Under the pieces are notes generated by a model. It was given only the letters and a program-made list of their open reading frames with translations. It was not told the origin of the DNA and made no database searches. This document shows, piece after piece, positions 42,230 to 50,498 of a stretch of 64,000 nucleotides of DNA. Origin of the DNA: Amycolatopsis sp. DSM 110486 (GTDB lineage: Bacteria > Actinomycetota > Actinomycetes > Mycobacteriales > Pseudonocardiaceae); the NCBI RefSeq assembly GCF_019468465.1, contig NZ_CP080519.1:2185001-2249000 (forward strand), written 5' to 3'. The position numbers and the translations under genes are program-made. Positions within the stretch are counted from its first letter, which is position 1; every line of letters begins with the position of its first letter.

Positions 42230-45200
42230 TGGCCGACGGCAACCCGCTCGTCGTCCAGGCGAAGCAGGACGGCGACGGCCCCGGGCCGCTCACCGCGGGC
42301 AACGGCGACTACGGCTACGCCACCGGCATCGGCGTGGCCGAGTCGGCGATGGACGCGTTCAACGGCATCAAGGACGGCGACTGGGTTTCCGGCGGCCTCG
42401 GGGTGCTGAGCCTCGCGGGCGAGATCGCGGGCGCGGCGATCGACCCGTTCGGCTACCTGATGTCGTCGGTGGCGTCGTTCCTCATGGAGCACGTGCAGCC
42501 ACTGAAGGACATGCTCGACTCGGTGGCGGGCAACCCGCCCGTGATCCAGTCCTATGCGGACACTTGGGGCAACGTCGCGAAAGCGTTGCAGGACAGGCAG
42601 GCCGACTACACCAACGCGGTCAAGACCGGCACCGCGGAGTGGACGGGCGACGCGGCCGACGCGTACCGCAAGGGCGCGGCGGAGTGCGCGGAGGCCCTCG
42701 GCGGGGCCGCCACGGTGGCGAGCGCGATCGGCACCGTCACGATGATCATGGGCCAGGTCGTGTCGTTCGTGCGGGAGACCGTGCGGCAGCTGATCGCCGA
42801 CCTGGTGGGCAAGTTGATCTCGTGGGTGATGGAGGAGGTCTTCTCCCTCGGCTTCGGCACGCCACTGGTCGTCGCGCAGGCCGTCACGGCGATCTCAAAG
42901 TGGGGCGAGAAGATCAGCGGCCTGCTGACCAAGCTGTGCGACACGATGCGCCGGGTGTCGCCGCTGCTGGGCAAGCTGGCCGACGTCTTCACGAAGATCA
43001 TCAAGATCCTGGGCAAGCTGGCGGGCAAGGTCACGGGCCTCGACGTGATCAGCACGAAGAACATCAAGGCCGGCGGGTTCGCGCACCGCACGGGCGGTGG
43101 CGGCTCAGGCGGTGGTTCGCACCACAGCGGTTCCGACGGTGACGGGGACTCGCCCGGCGGCGAGGGTTCGGACAGCCCGGATGGCTCGGGCAGTTCGCAT
43201 TCGGGTGACTCGGACGCCGACAGTTCCCACTCCGGTGAGCCGGACTCCGGCAGCTCGCGGTCCGGCGACTCGGATTCCGGTAGTTCGCACTCCGGCGACT
43301 CGGACGCCGACGGCTCGCACTCCGGTGACGGTGACTCCGCGTCGTCGAGCCCGGACGGCGGTGGTCCCTCCACAAGGGACGGTTCTTCCGGTGACTCGTC
43401 GCGCCGGAGTACGGGCAACGGCACCCACGACGGCAACACGGGCGGGGCCGGCGGCGACAACTCGGCGTCGACGTTCAGCGGCGATTCCCCTTCCCACAGC
43501 AGCTCCGCAGCGCACAGCACCAGCGGTCCGTCCGGTGGTGGGTCGCCGAGCCACGCCGGTTCGTCCTCGAGCTCGCCGAGCCACGCGGGCAGCTCTACGC
43601 CGTCCGGTGGCGGCAGTTCCGCGCCCTCGCACACGGGCGACGCCCCGAGCGCCCACACCGGTGACGCGCCGAGCTCGTCGCACGCCGGCAGCTCGCCGTC
43701 CGGCGGCTCCGCGCCCCACAGCACCGGCGGGTCCGGCGGCGGTGCGCCGACACACTCCGGCGGCGGCTCTTCCGGGAGCAGCTCGCCGTCCGCGCATCAA
43801 AGCTCGGGAGACAGCTCGACCTCGGCGTCGGGCTACGCGCCGCCGAAGGTCGACGAGCCGGCGCCCAGCGCACCCGCTCCGCGCACCGGTGATGGCGGGA
43901 GCCCGTCGGGCTCCACCACGCCGAACCAGCCCGTCGCCGGTGGAATGCCGCCGCAGGGTGTTGGCGCGCCGGCGGGTTCGCCGTCGGGCGGCGGTCCCGG
44001 TGGCACGCCGGCAGCTCGGCCCGGCAGCGGCGGCGGCTGGACGGGCACACCGGGCAGCCCGGGCGCGCGCACTCCGGAGCCCGCAGGTCCTCGCACCGGC
44101 CCCGATCGCGGGCCCTCGTCACGGCGACCCGGTGAGGGTCCTGAGCCCTCGTCGCGGCGACCCGACTCGGGGTCACCGCGCCGCCCCAGCGACCCGAACA
44201 CGCGCTCACCCCAGGGCCCCGACGGCCCGCGCCGCCCGGGCGACCCGGCCGCGAGCGGGCCGCGGCGGCCGAGTGACGCGCCGGAGCCCGTCGCGCGTGG
44301 TGGCTCGCCGACGGCGACCCGCCCGGAGGCCGACAGTCCACATCGGACTCCCGATGGCAAGCCCGGCGACCGGACCCCGCGCCACGGCGAGCCGGACGGC
44401 GGCGCTCCCCATCACAACGAGCCGGACGACACGGCACCTCACCACGACACCGACGGCTCACCCGACCATCACGACAACGCCGACCATCACGACAATCCCG
44501 ATGACCACGACCCGTCCGATCACCACGACAACCCCGACCACGACGGCGGACCGCACCACCACGACGACGAACCCCTGACGCCGGACGAGGTCAACCAGCA
44601 CCACTCCGAAAGCACGCCGGCGGGCAGCTCGTACCACCGCGGTGACACGGACCTGGGCGACCTCCCCCACCGCGTGCAGCCGGATCCGGACGGGCGCTAC
44701 ACCGTCGACGTGCATGTGACGGCCGACGGGCACGCGCGCATCGGCGACCGGCACTACACGCCGGAGGAGTTCGCCGACGTCCTGCGCCACAACGCGGACT
44801 ACGACGGCCGTCCCATCCGCCTGATCGGCTGCGACGCCGGCTCCAACGACTTCGCCAACCGGCTCTCGCGCGAGCTCGACACCGACGTCATGGCGCCGAC
44901 CAGACCGGCCTGGACCGACTCGAACGGCCGGGTCTTCTCGTCCGACTACGAGATCGGCCCGGACGGCCGGATGCGGCCGCGGATCCCGCCGGACGGCGAG
45001 TGGTCCGTGCACCACCCGGACGGCACGTCGCACCACGCCGGCCAGGACGGATTCGCGCCCGAGTCGCACCACCACGACCCGCACGACGTCGACGCCGACA
45101 GCGCCCACGCCCGGGGAGACGACGCCGCCGCGGACATCCCCGAGGAGGAGTTCGACCTTCCTCCGGCGACCCGCACGTACAACCCGGACTCGCCGGAGTT

Positions 45201-46161
45201 CGACCGGCGGTTCGTGGACTGGGACCGGCCCGACGACTCCGAGTTCGCCGGCCCGCGCCACCGCGACGGCCACCCGGACATCGACTCGCCGCGCGACATC
45301 GACGACGTACCCGCGCGGACCAGCAACGCCGACCCGAACCCGGACGGCGTGCCGCAGACGCTGCACGGCGAGCGTCCGCTGGCGGGCAACGCCGAGTACC
45401 ACGTGTCCTACGAAAACGGTGCCAGCACACGGTTCTACACCGACGCCGACGGCCACGTCACGCACGTCGAGGCGACGTCCGGCACGTCGTCGCCCAACCA
45501 CAACCCCGACCTGCGCTACCCGCTGATCCCGGGCGCGCAGTACCGCGTGCCGAACTTCCACGACTCGGCGAAGTCGTGGACCTTCCACATCGGCGAGAAC
45601 GGCAAGCCCGACGCGATGACGGGCGACCCGATCTTCGACGGCCGCAACGACACCTTCCGCGACACCAACTCGCAGAACCGCTCCGGTGGTGAGGGCAAGG
45701 AGGCGTTCGCCGACCACCCCGAGTACGGCGACAAGTACGAGAAGGTGCGCTGGGCGGGCGGCCACCTCGCGGCCAACGAGATGGGCGGCCCGGGTGAGTA
45801 CGTCAACATGCACCCGCAGATGGCGGCGTCCAACAGCGGCAACTACCGCGACGGCTGGATCCACGAAGCGTCGTGGCGCAACCAGGAGACCGAGCTCGGC
45901 AAGTTCGCGAACACAGAAGGCCAGGACATCCAGAACTACCAGGTCGCCATGCACGGCGAGAGCAACGGAGTGCCGGAGAGCGTCACCATGCGCTGGCAGG
46001 AAGTGGTTTACAAGACCGACGCCAACGGGCACGTCGTCGTGGAGAACGGGAAACCCGTCGAGATCTCGCGCGTGACCAAGGAGCGCGAGTTCCCGAACAA
46101 CCCCGCGGACATTAACTTCGGAAAGAACAGGCAGTACAGTGACCGATCCCGTTCCCGCTGA
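42229..46161 (+). CDS. Type VII secretion polymorphic toxin with C-terminal DNA/RNA non-specific endonuclease domain
   Basis: 1310 residues. Residues 1-285: helical WXG100-like export module with W138-T-G140 and a hydrophobic region (about 158-230). Residues 286-783: long disordered linker, with five Ser/Asp decapeptide repeats (325-374), Pro/Arg-rich tracts, and a His/Asp-rich stretch (745-783). Residues about 790-940: a domain with IGCDAG (867-871) of a type found between linker and toxin. Residues about 1090-1310: an Endonuclea_NS_2-type nuclease with GGHLAAN (His1179) and EYVNMHPQ plus Asn1202. It should degrade nucleic acid in target cells. The first immunity gene overlaps its end by 23 bases. 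Confidence 0.87.
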   Translation: MADGNPLVVQAKQDGDGPGPLTAGNGDYGYATGIGVAESAMDAFNGIKDGDWVSGGLGVLSLAGEIAGAAIDPFGYLMSSVASFLMEHVQPLKDMLDSVAGNPPVIQSYADTWGNVAKALQDRQADYTNAVKTGTAEWTGDAADAYRKGAAECAEALGGAATVASAIGTVTMIMGQVVSFVRETVRQLIADLVGKLISWVMEEVFSLGFGTPLVVAQAVTAISKWGEKISGLLTKLCDTMRRVSPLLGKLADVFTKIIKILGKLAGKVTGLDVISTKNIKAGGFAHRTGGGGSGGGSHHSGSDGDGDSPGGEGSDSPDGSGSSHSGDSDADSSHSGEPDSGSSRSGDSDSGSSHSGDSDADGSHSGDGDSASSSPDGGGPSTRDGSSGDSSRRSTGNGTHDGNTGGAGGDNSASTFSGDSPSHSSSAAHSTSGPSGGGSPSHAGSSSSSPSHAGSSTPSGGGSSAPSHTGDAPSAHTGDAPSSSHAGSSPSGGSAPHSTGGSGGGAPTHSGGGSSGSSSPSAHQSSGDSSTSASGYAPPKVDEPAPSAPAPRTGDGGSPSGSTTPNQPVAGGMPPQGVGAPAGSPSGGGPGGTPAARPGSGGGWTGTPGSPGARTPEPAGPRTGPDRGPSSRRPGEGPEPSSRRPDSGSPRRPSDPNTRSPQGPDGPRRPGDPAASGPRRPSDAPEPVARGGSPTATRPEADSPHRTPDGKPGDRTPRHGEPDGGAPHHNEPDDTAPHHDTDGSPDHHDNADHHDNPDDHDPSDHHDNPDHDGGPHHHDDEPLTPDEVNQHHSESTPAGSSYHRGDTDLGDLPHRVQPDPDGRYTVDVHVTADGHARIGDRHYTPEEFADVLRHNADYDGRPIRLIGCDAGSNDFANRLSRELDTDVMAPTRPAWTDSNGRVFSSDYEIGPDGRMRPRIPPDGEWSVHHPDGTSHHAGQDGFAPESHHHDPHDVDADSAHARGDDAAADIPEEEFDLPPATRTYNPDSPEFDRRFVDWDRPDDSEFAGPRHRDGHPDIDSPRDIDDVPARTSNADPNPDGVPQTLHGERPLAGNAEYHVSYENGASTRFYTDADGHVTHVEATSGTSSPNHNPDLRYPLIPGAQYRVPNFHDSAKSWTFHIGENGKPDAMTGDPIFDGRNDTFRDTNSQNRSGGEGKEAFADHPEYGDKYEKVRWAGGHLAANEMGGPGEYVNMHPQMAASNSGNYRDGWIHEASWRNQETELGKFANTEGQDIQNYQVAMHGESNGVPESVTMRWQEVVYKTDANGHVVVENGKPVEISRVTKEREFPNNPADINFGKNRQYSDRSRSR

Positions 46162-46576
46162 AATCGCGACGGCACTGGGGAACGCGGCGCCGCCCGGGTG
46201 GGCGGAGATCGTGCTCACGGTGTCGGCGACCGTGGTGGCCAACGACTTCGCGCTGCAGGTGCGGATGCGCGACGGCTCCCCCGGCTCGATGGAGCTGCCC
46301 GCGCCCGCCAAAGCCGCGTTCCGCGCGCTGCGCGACGAGATGTACGAACCCGGCCGTGGCACGTGGTTCTCCGCGAAGGTCGTGCTGCGCCCGGATTCGT
46401 CGCCGGAGTTCACCTACGACCTCGACGGCGACCCGAACTGGTGGCCGCCCTTGCACCCCAGCGCGTTCACGCGTGATCTGGAGGCCTACCCGCGCGACGA
46501 CGAGCACGTGCCGGCGTGGCTGCGGAAGCTGCTCGACGAGGGCGGCGAGCAGGACCGCCTGCGGGCCCAGGAGTGA
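46139..46576 (+). CDS. Immunity protein 1 (YezG/DUF600-like)
   Basis: 145 residues from a GTG inside the last 23 bases of the toxin gene, so translation is coupled. It shares with the next two genes the pattern LRxxMYxxGxGTWFSA (here LRDEMYEPGRGTWFSA, about residues 63-78) and a C-terminal P..W(L/F)R segment. This resembles the YezG-type immunity family that pairs with nuclease toxins of YeeF type. It is most likely the cognate inhibitor because it is nearest and overlapping. Confidence 0.75.
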   Translation: MTDPVPAEIATALGNAAPPGWAEIVLTVSATVVANDFALQVRMRDGSPGSMELPAPAKAAFRALRDEMYEPGRGTWFSAKVVLRPDSSPEFTYDLDGDPNWWPPLHPSAFTRDLEAYPRDDEHVPAWLRKLLDEGGEQDRLRAQE

Positions 46577-46640
46577 CCGCGGGGCCCGTGCCATGATGGG
46601 CCCCGCCCGAAAAGTCCGAACGATCAGGAGGACACGACCG

Positions 46641-47087
46641 ATGCCGTTCAAGTGGCCGGAGCTGGACCCGATCCAGCAGAACGAGCTGCTGGGTGAGATC
46701 ACCACGGCCGTGGTCGAAGCCCTGCCGCCGGGCTGGCAGCAGGTGATGATCGACTACCGCATGGTCGGCCGCAACGTCGACGTCGCCGTCGGCGTGAAGG
46801 ACCCCAGTGGCACGTTCCGCCCGTGGGACCCGCCGGTGGACGTCTGGAAGATGTTCCAGCGCCTGCGCGGCGGGATGTACACCGAGGGCGAGGGGACGTG
46901 GTTCTCCGCGCGCTTCGGCATCGAGCCGCCGAGCCGGTTCACGATCCAGTACAACTGGCGCAACGAGCCGGACTTCGACCCGTACCCGGCCGCGCAGCAG
47001 TTCGCGATCGAGCAGGAGCGGTTCCCCCGCACCGAGGAGTTCATGCCCGACTGGTTCCGCGAGCGGCTCGCCGCCGCCGGCAACTGA
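46641..47087 (+). CDS. Immunity protein 2 (paralogue of 46139-46576)
   Basis: 148 residues from the ATG at 46641, with AGGAGG 11 bases upstream. Shares PPGWQQVMIDYRMVGR and LRGGMYTEGEGTWFSA with its neighbours and ends in PDWFRERL. It has its own strong ribosome site. Second of three tandem paralogues; it may neutralise the same toxin or related toxins from rivals. Confidence 0.72.
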   Translation: MPFKWPELDPIQQNELLGEITTAVVEALPPGWQQVMIDYRMVGRNVDVAVGVKDPSGTFRPWDPPVDVWKMFQRLRGGMYTEGEGTWFSARFGIEPPSRFTIQYNWRNEPDFDPYPAAQQFAIEQERFPRTEEFMPDWFRERLAAAGN

Positions 47088-47107
47088 CACCACCGCGGGG
47101 AGACGCA

Positions 47108-48601
47108 TTGAGCCAACCGCCGGCACCCCTGAGCCCAGCCCAGCAGCAGGACCTCGTCCAGCGGATCGGGCAGGCCTGCGGCTCTGCCGTGCCGCCCGGG
47201 TGGCGGCAGCTGCGGGTCGAGTACCGGGCCGTGGGGCGGCACGTCGAGGCCGACGTGTTCACCACGGCCCCGGACGGGCGCGACTACCCGGCCCGCCCGC
47301 ACCCCGAGGCCGTCCGCCTCCTCGCCGTCCTCCGCGGCGGCATGTACCGCCGTGGCCGCGGCACCTGGCTCAGCGCGACGCTCCTGTTCACCCCCCGGCA
47401 GCCACCCCGCCTCGACTTCCGCCCGGACGTCGAGCCGATCTGGCGCCGGCCGCCCCCGCAACTCGGCTTCCAGGACGAGCTGCGGTTCTTCCCGCGCTCG
47501 GAGGCCTTCATCCCGCCTTGGCTGCGGACGCGCGCGGGGCTGCCGCCCCTTCCGGCACCGTGGTCGCCTGACACACCACCTCCGCCGCCCGACCGCGCGG
47601 TGGCTCCGCAGCCCAGCCCGGCCGCTATGCCTCCTCCCGTTGCGCCGACACCCCACGCCGACGCGCCCGCCGCACCGCAGGTCAACGCCACCGCAGCGCC
47701 GGCGAGCGGCGTCGCAAACGACACCGCTCCAGTGCCGGCGGACGAGCGCACGGCAGCTGCGCAAGAAGGCACCGCAGCACCGCAGAGCGCAGCGCCACCG
47801 CCCGTTGTGCCGGCGTCTCACACCGCCGCACCTGCCGCGCCGAGACAGGATCTCGCCACTTCGGCGCCGACGGACGGAAACGCAGCCCCCGCCTCGCCTC
47901 AGGAGAACACCGCCGTCGCGGCGCCGGCGAGCGGTGGCACACCCACGGCTCAGCCGCGAGAAACGATCGGCGTGGCAGCCGCCATACCGACAGAGGGCGG
48001 CACTGAACCGGCACCGGACGCGGGCGCTACGCCCGCAACTCAGCAGCAGGACGCGACCGCGCCCGTACCGGCGGCCGAGGCAGCAACCGTCGCGCCGCTA
48101 GAGGGCATTGCCGCGCCGGCACCGGAAGGTGGCGCTTCCCCCGCGGCACCCGCGGAGGAAGCGGCCGGCCCCGTCGCGCCGGTTGAGCCCGGCGTCGCGG
48201 ATCCGCCGGCGACGACCGCGGCCGAGATGCGGACGCCGCGGGTGTACGACGGCCTCGACGAGGCCGGGCGGCCCGTGGTGGAGCGAGAGGCGCTGCCCGA
48301 GGCGGAGCGCGAGCGGGTGCTGGCCTACCTCGAATCCGCGCCAGCCGTGTTGGCGTCGCGGAGTTTCGACGTCGACGCGTTCGATCCGGGGCGCGTAGAC
48401 GCTGTGCCGTTGACGTTCCGGACCGATGGCATCTGGGTGTGGCCAGGCGCCGTCGCGTACTACCTGCGGGAGCACGCCGTGGCGCCTGACCCTGAGCTGC
48501 TGAGCCACATCCGCGGGCGGCGGTTCGAGGTGCCCGAGGTCGGTGAGCCGGCGCGGGAGCTGGCGTTGGCGGCGGTCACCGGGGAACAACCAGTCCACTG
48601 A
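47108..48601 (+). CDS. Immunity-like protein 3 fused to a long linker and an unknown C-terminal domain
   Basis: 497 residues from the TTG at 47108, with GGGGAG five bases upstream and 20 bases after gene 2. Residues 1-150 are a third copy of the immunity fold (PPGWRQLRVEYRAVGR; LRGGMYRRGRGTWLSA). Residues 151-373 are an Ala/Pro-rich disordered linker. Residues 374-497 form a folded domain of unknown function (RVYDGLDEAGRP, DAVPLTFRTDGIWVWPGAV, YLREHAV, HIRGRRFEVPEVG). Domains of this kind occur beside actinobacterial toxin genes, but I do not know their role. Confidence 0.72.
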   Translation: MSQPPAPLSPAQQQDLVQRIGQACGSAVPPGWRQLRVEYRAVGRHVEADVFTTAPDGRDYPARPHPEAVRLLAVLRGGMYRRGRGTWLSATLLFTPRQPPRLDFRPDVEPIWRRPPPQLGFQDELRFFPRSEAFIPPWLRTRAGLPPLPAPWSPDTPPPPPDRAVAPQPSPAAMPPPVAPTPHADAPAAPQVNATAAPASGVANDTAPVPADERTAAAQEGTAAPQSAAPPPVVPASHTAAPAAPRQDLATSAPTDGNAAPASPQENTAVAAPASGGTPTAQPRETIGVAAAIPTEGGTEPAPDAGATPATQQQDATAPVPAAEAATVAPLEGIAAPAPEGGASPAAPAEEAAGPVAPVEPGVADPPATTAAEMRTPRVYDGLDEAGRPVVEREALPEAERERVLAYLESAPAVLASRSFDVDAFDPGRVDAVPLTFRTDGIWVWPGAVAYYLREHAVAPDPELLSHIRGRRFEVPEVGEPARELALAAVTGEQPVH

Positions 48602-48607
48602 GGACGG

Positions 48608-49813
48608 TCACGGGACGATGGTGAATCCGGCGTCGGCGAGGGCGGCCTCGACCGCCTTGCAATGTTCGGGGCCGCGGGTTTCGAGGGCGAGCGCCACGTC
48701 GACCTCGCCGAGGGCGAGGCTGCCGGAGATGCGGGAGTGCTCGACGTCGAGGACGTTGGCGCCCAGCTCTTTCACACACGTCAGCACGGAGACGAGCGAG
48801 CCGGGCCGGTCGGGCACGCGCAGGTGGAGCTTGAGGTAGCGGCCGCCGGCCGTCATGCCATGCTGGATGATCTGCTGGAGCAGCACGGGGTCGACGTTGC
48901 CGCCCGACAGGATCGCCACCACGGGCGGCTCGAAGGCGCCCGGGTGCTGCATGAGCGCGGCAACCGTCGCGGCGCCGGCGGGCTCGACGACGAGCTTGCG
49001 CCGCTCGAGGCACAGCAGCACCGCGCGGGACAGCGACTCCTCGCTGACCGTGACGACGTCGTCGACCAGCGAAGAAACGTGCGCGTAGCTCACCGGACCC
49101 GGCTCGCCGACGGCGATCCCGTCGGCCATCGTGTGCAGCTCGCGAAGGCGCACGGGCGAGCCGGCCGCCAGCGAAGGCGGGTACGCGGCGGCGTCCTCGG
49201 CCTGCACGCCGACCACGCGGATGTCGGGTCGCAGGCCCTTCACCGCCGCCGCGACGCCGCCGACCAGGCCGCCACCGCCCGTGGCCACGAGCACGGTTTT
49301 CACGCCAGGCACCTGCTCCAGGATCTCCAGGCCGACGGTGCCCTGCCCGGCGATCACGTCGACGTGGTCGAACGGGTGGATGAACACCGCCCCGGTGCGC
49401 TCGGAGAACGCGATGGCCTCCGCCAGCGTCTCTTCGAGGACGGCGCCGTGGAGGTGCACGTCAGCGCCGTAGCCGCGGGTGGCCGCGAGCTTCGGCAGGG
49501 GCGCGCGCAGCGGCATGAAGACCGTCGACGAGATCCCCAGCAGTGACGAGGCCAGCGCCACGCCCTGCGCGTGGTTGCCGGCGCTGGCCGCCACGACGCC
49601 GCGGGCGCGTTCCTCTTGGGTGAGGCCGTGGATGCGGGTGTAGGCCCCGCGGATCTTGAACGAGCCGGTGCGCTGCAGGTTTTCACACTTGAGGTAGACC
49701 GGGCCGCCGTGTAAGCGCCGCAGGTCACGGGCGTGTTCCATGGGGGTCACCCTGGTGATGCCCTCGAGGAGCTTGCGCGCCTCCTCGATCCGCTCGATGC
49801 TGACCAGTTCCAT
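48608..49813 (-). CDS. ilvA: Threonine ammonia-lyase (threonine dehydratase) with ACT domain
   Basis: Deaminates L-threonine to 2-oxobutanoate with PLP. 401 residues from the ATG at 49813; a GTG at 49831 would add six. PLP-lysine is Lys53 in TGSFKIRGA; the phosphate-binding glycine loop is GGGGLVGG. Residues about 325-401 form a single ACT regulatory domain (LRVPDRPGSLVSVLTCV). One ACT domain and this length match the TdcB-like/short IlvA group. Converges on the toxin operon with six bases between stops. Confidence 0.92.
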   Translation of the reverse strand: MELVSIERIEEARKLLEGITRVTPMEHARDLRRLHGGPVYLKCENLQRTGSFKIRGAYTRIHGLTQEERARGVVAASAGNHAQGVALASSLLGISSTVFMPLRAPLPKLAATRGYGADVHLHGAVLEETLAEAIAFSERTGAVFIHPFDHVDVIAGQGTVGLEILEQVPGVKTVLVATGGGGLVGGVAAAVKGLRPDIRVVGVQAEDAAAYPPSLAAGSPVRLRELHTMADGIAVGEPGPVSYAHVSSLVDDVVTVSEESLSRAVLLCLERRKLVVEPAGAATVAALMQHPGAFEPPVVAILSGGNVDPVLLQQIIQHGMTAGGRYLKLHLRVPDRPGSLVSVLTCVKELGANVLDVEHSRISGSLALGEVDVALALETRGPEHCKAVEAALADAGFTIVP

Positions 49814-49909
49814 AGGTCGCGATGATGCCACCGACGGATGGGCGAGGTGCCACCGCCGCGGGACCGGTACTCTGATAACGGCAACCTCACGTGATCAGGG
49901 AGTGCGACC

Positions 49910-50209
49910 ATGGCCCGCGGGAAAAACGCGACGACCGCTCGCGGGACGAGCGCGACCCGTTCGGCCGGAGTCCTGCCCCTCGTGCTGGGCGTCGCTTCCG
50001 CCGTCGCCCTCACCGGCGCCGCCTACTTCACCGTCGACGCGGCCGGCTGCGGCGCCCACCCCCAGTACATCCGCCACGACAACCACGTCGAGCTCGTCGG
50101 CGGCTGCATCGACGGCTCCGAGCTCCCGGCCGCGCCCGCCGAGCAGCAGGAGGCGGTCCACCACTCCCTGCACACGGCAGGTCCGCAGCCGAGCAGCTAC
50201 CGGCCCTGA
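49910..50209 (+). CDS. Hypothetical membrane-anchored or secreted small protein
   Basis: 99 residues. Basic Arg/Thr-rich N-terminus (1-18), hydrophobic helix at about 19-40 (LPLVLGVASAVALTGAAYF), then a polar outer part with two Cys (AGCGAH, GGCIDG) that could pair. No family recognised. It is monocistronic between ilvA and metB, on the opposite strand to both. Confidence 0.6.
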   Translation: MARGKNATTARGTSATRSAGVLPLVLGVASAVALTGAAYFTVDAAGCGAHPQYIRHDNHVELVGGCIDGSELPAAPAEQQEAVHHSLHTAGPQPSSYRP

Positions 50210-50455
50210 CCGGTCCAGACCTGCCCAATCCCGAACCCCGTGGCCGATGATCGGCGCGGGGTTCTCGCGTACGCGCGGGTTCGATCGGGCACCGAGGCAG
50301 CCTGATCGTCAGCACATTTTTTTACGAACCGCCGCGCAGAGCGCTCGGACCGGCCCCACCAGTCGCGCGGCGAGTCGGCCTCACACACGGGCAGGTTCGC
50401 CATGCCAGTGACCGCACGCAGGCCGCCGGCCTCGAACTGCCTGCTCACAGCAAAA

Positions 50456-50483
50456 AACCCCCGCGCCGACCGGCACGGGGGTT
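50456..50483 (-). terminator. Intrinsic terminator of metB
   Basis: Stem AACCCCCG (50456-50463) with CGGGGGTT (50476-50483) plus inner GCCG/CGGC, one mismatch between. On the minus strand it is followed by a T run (plus-strand CAAAAAA at 50451-50457). Lies 16 bases after the metB stop. Confidence 0.85.
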
Positions 50484-50498
50484 CCCTGAAGAACAGGC

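Noticed and set aside
43201..43350. Five 30-bp repeats resembling a CRISPR array
   Set aside because: They are in-frame decapeptide (SGDSDxxSSH) repeats of the toxin linker without spacers; no cas genes are present.
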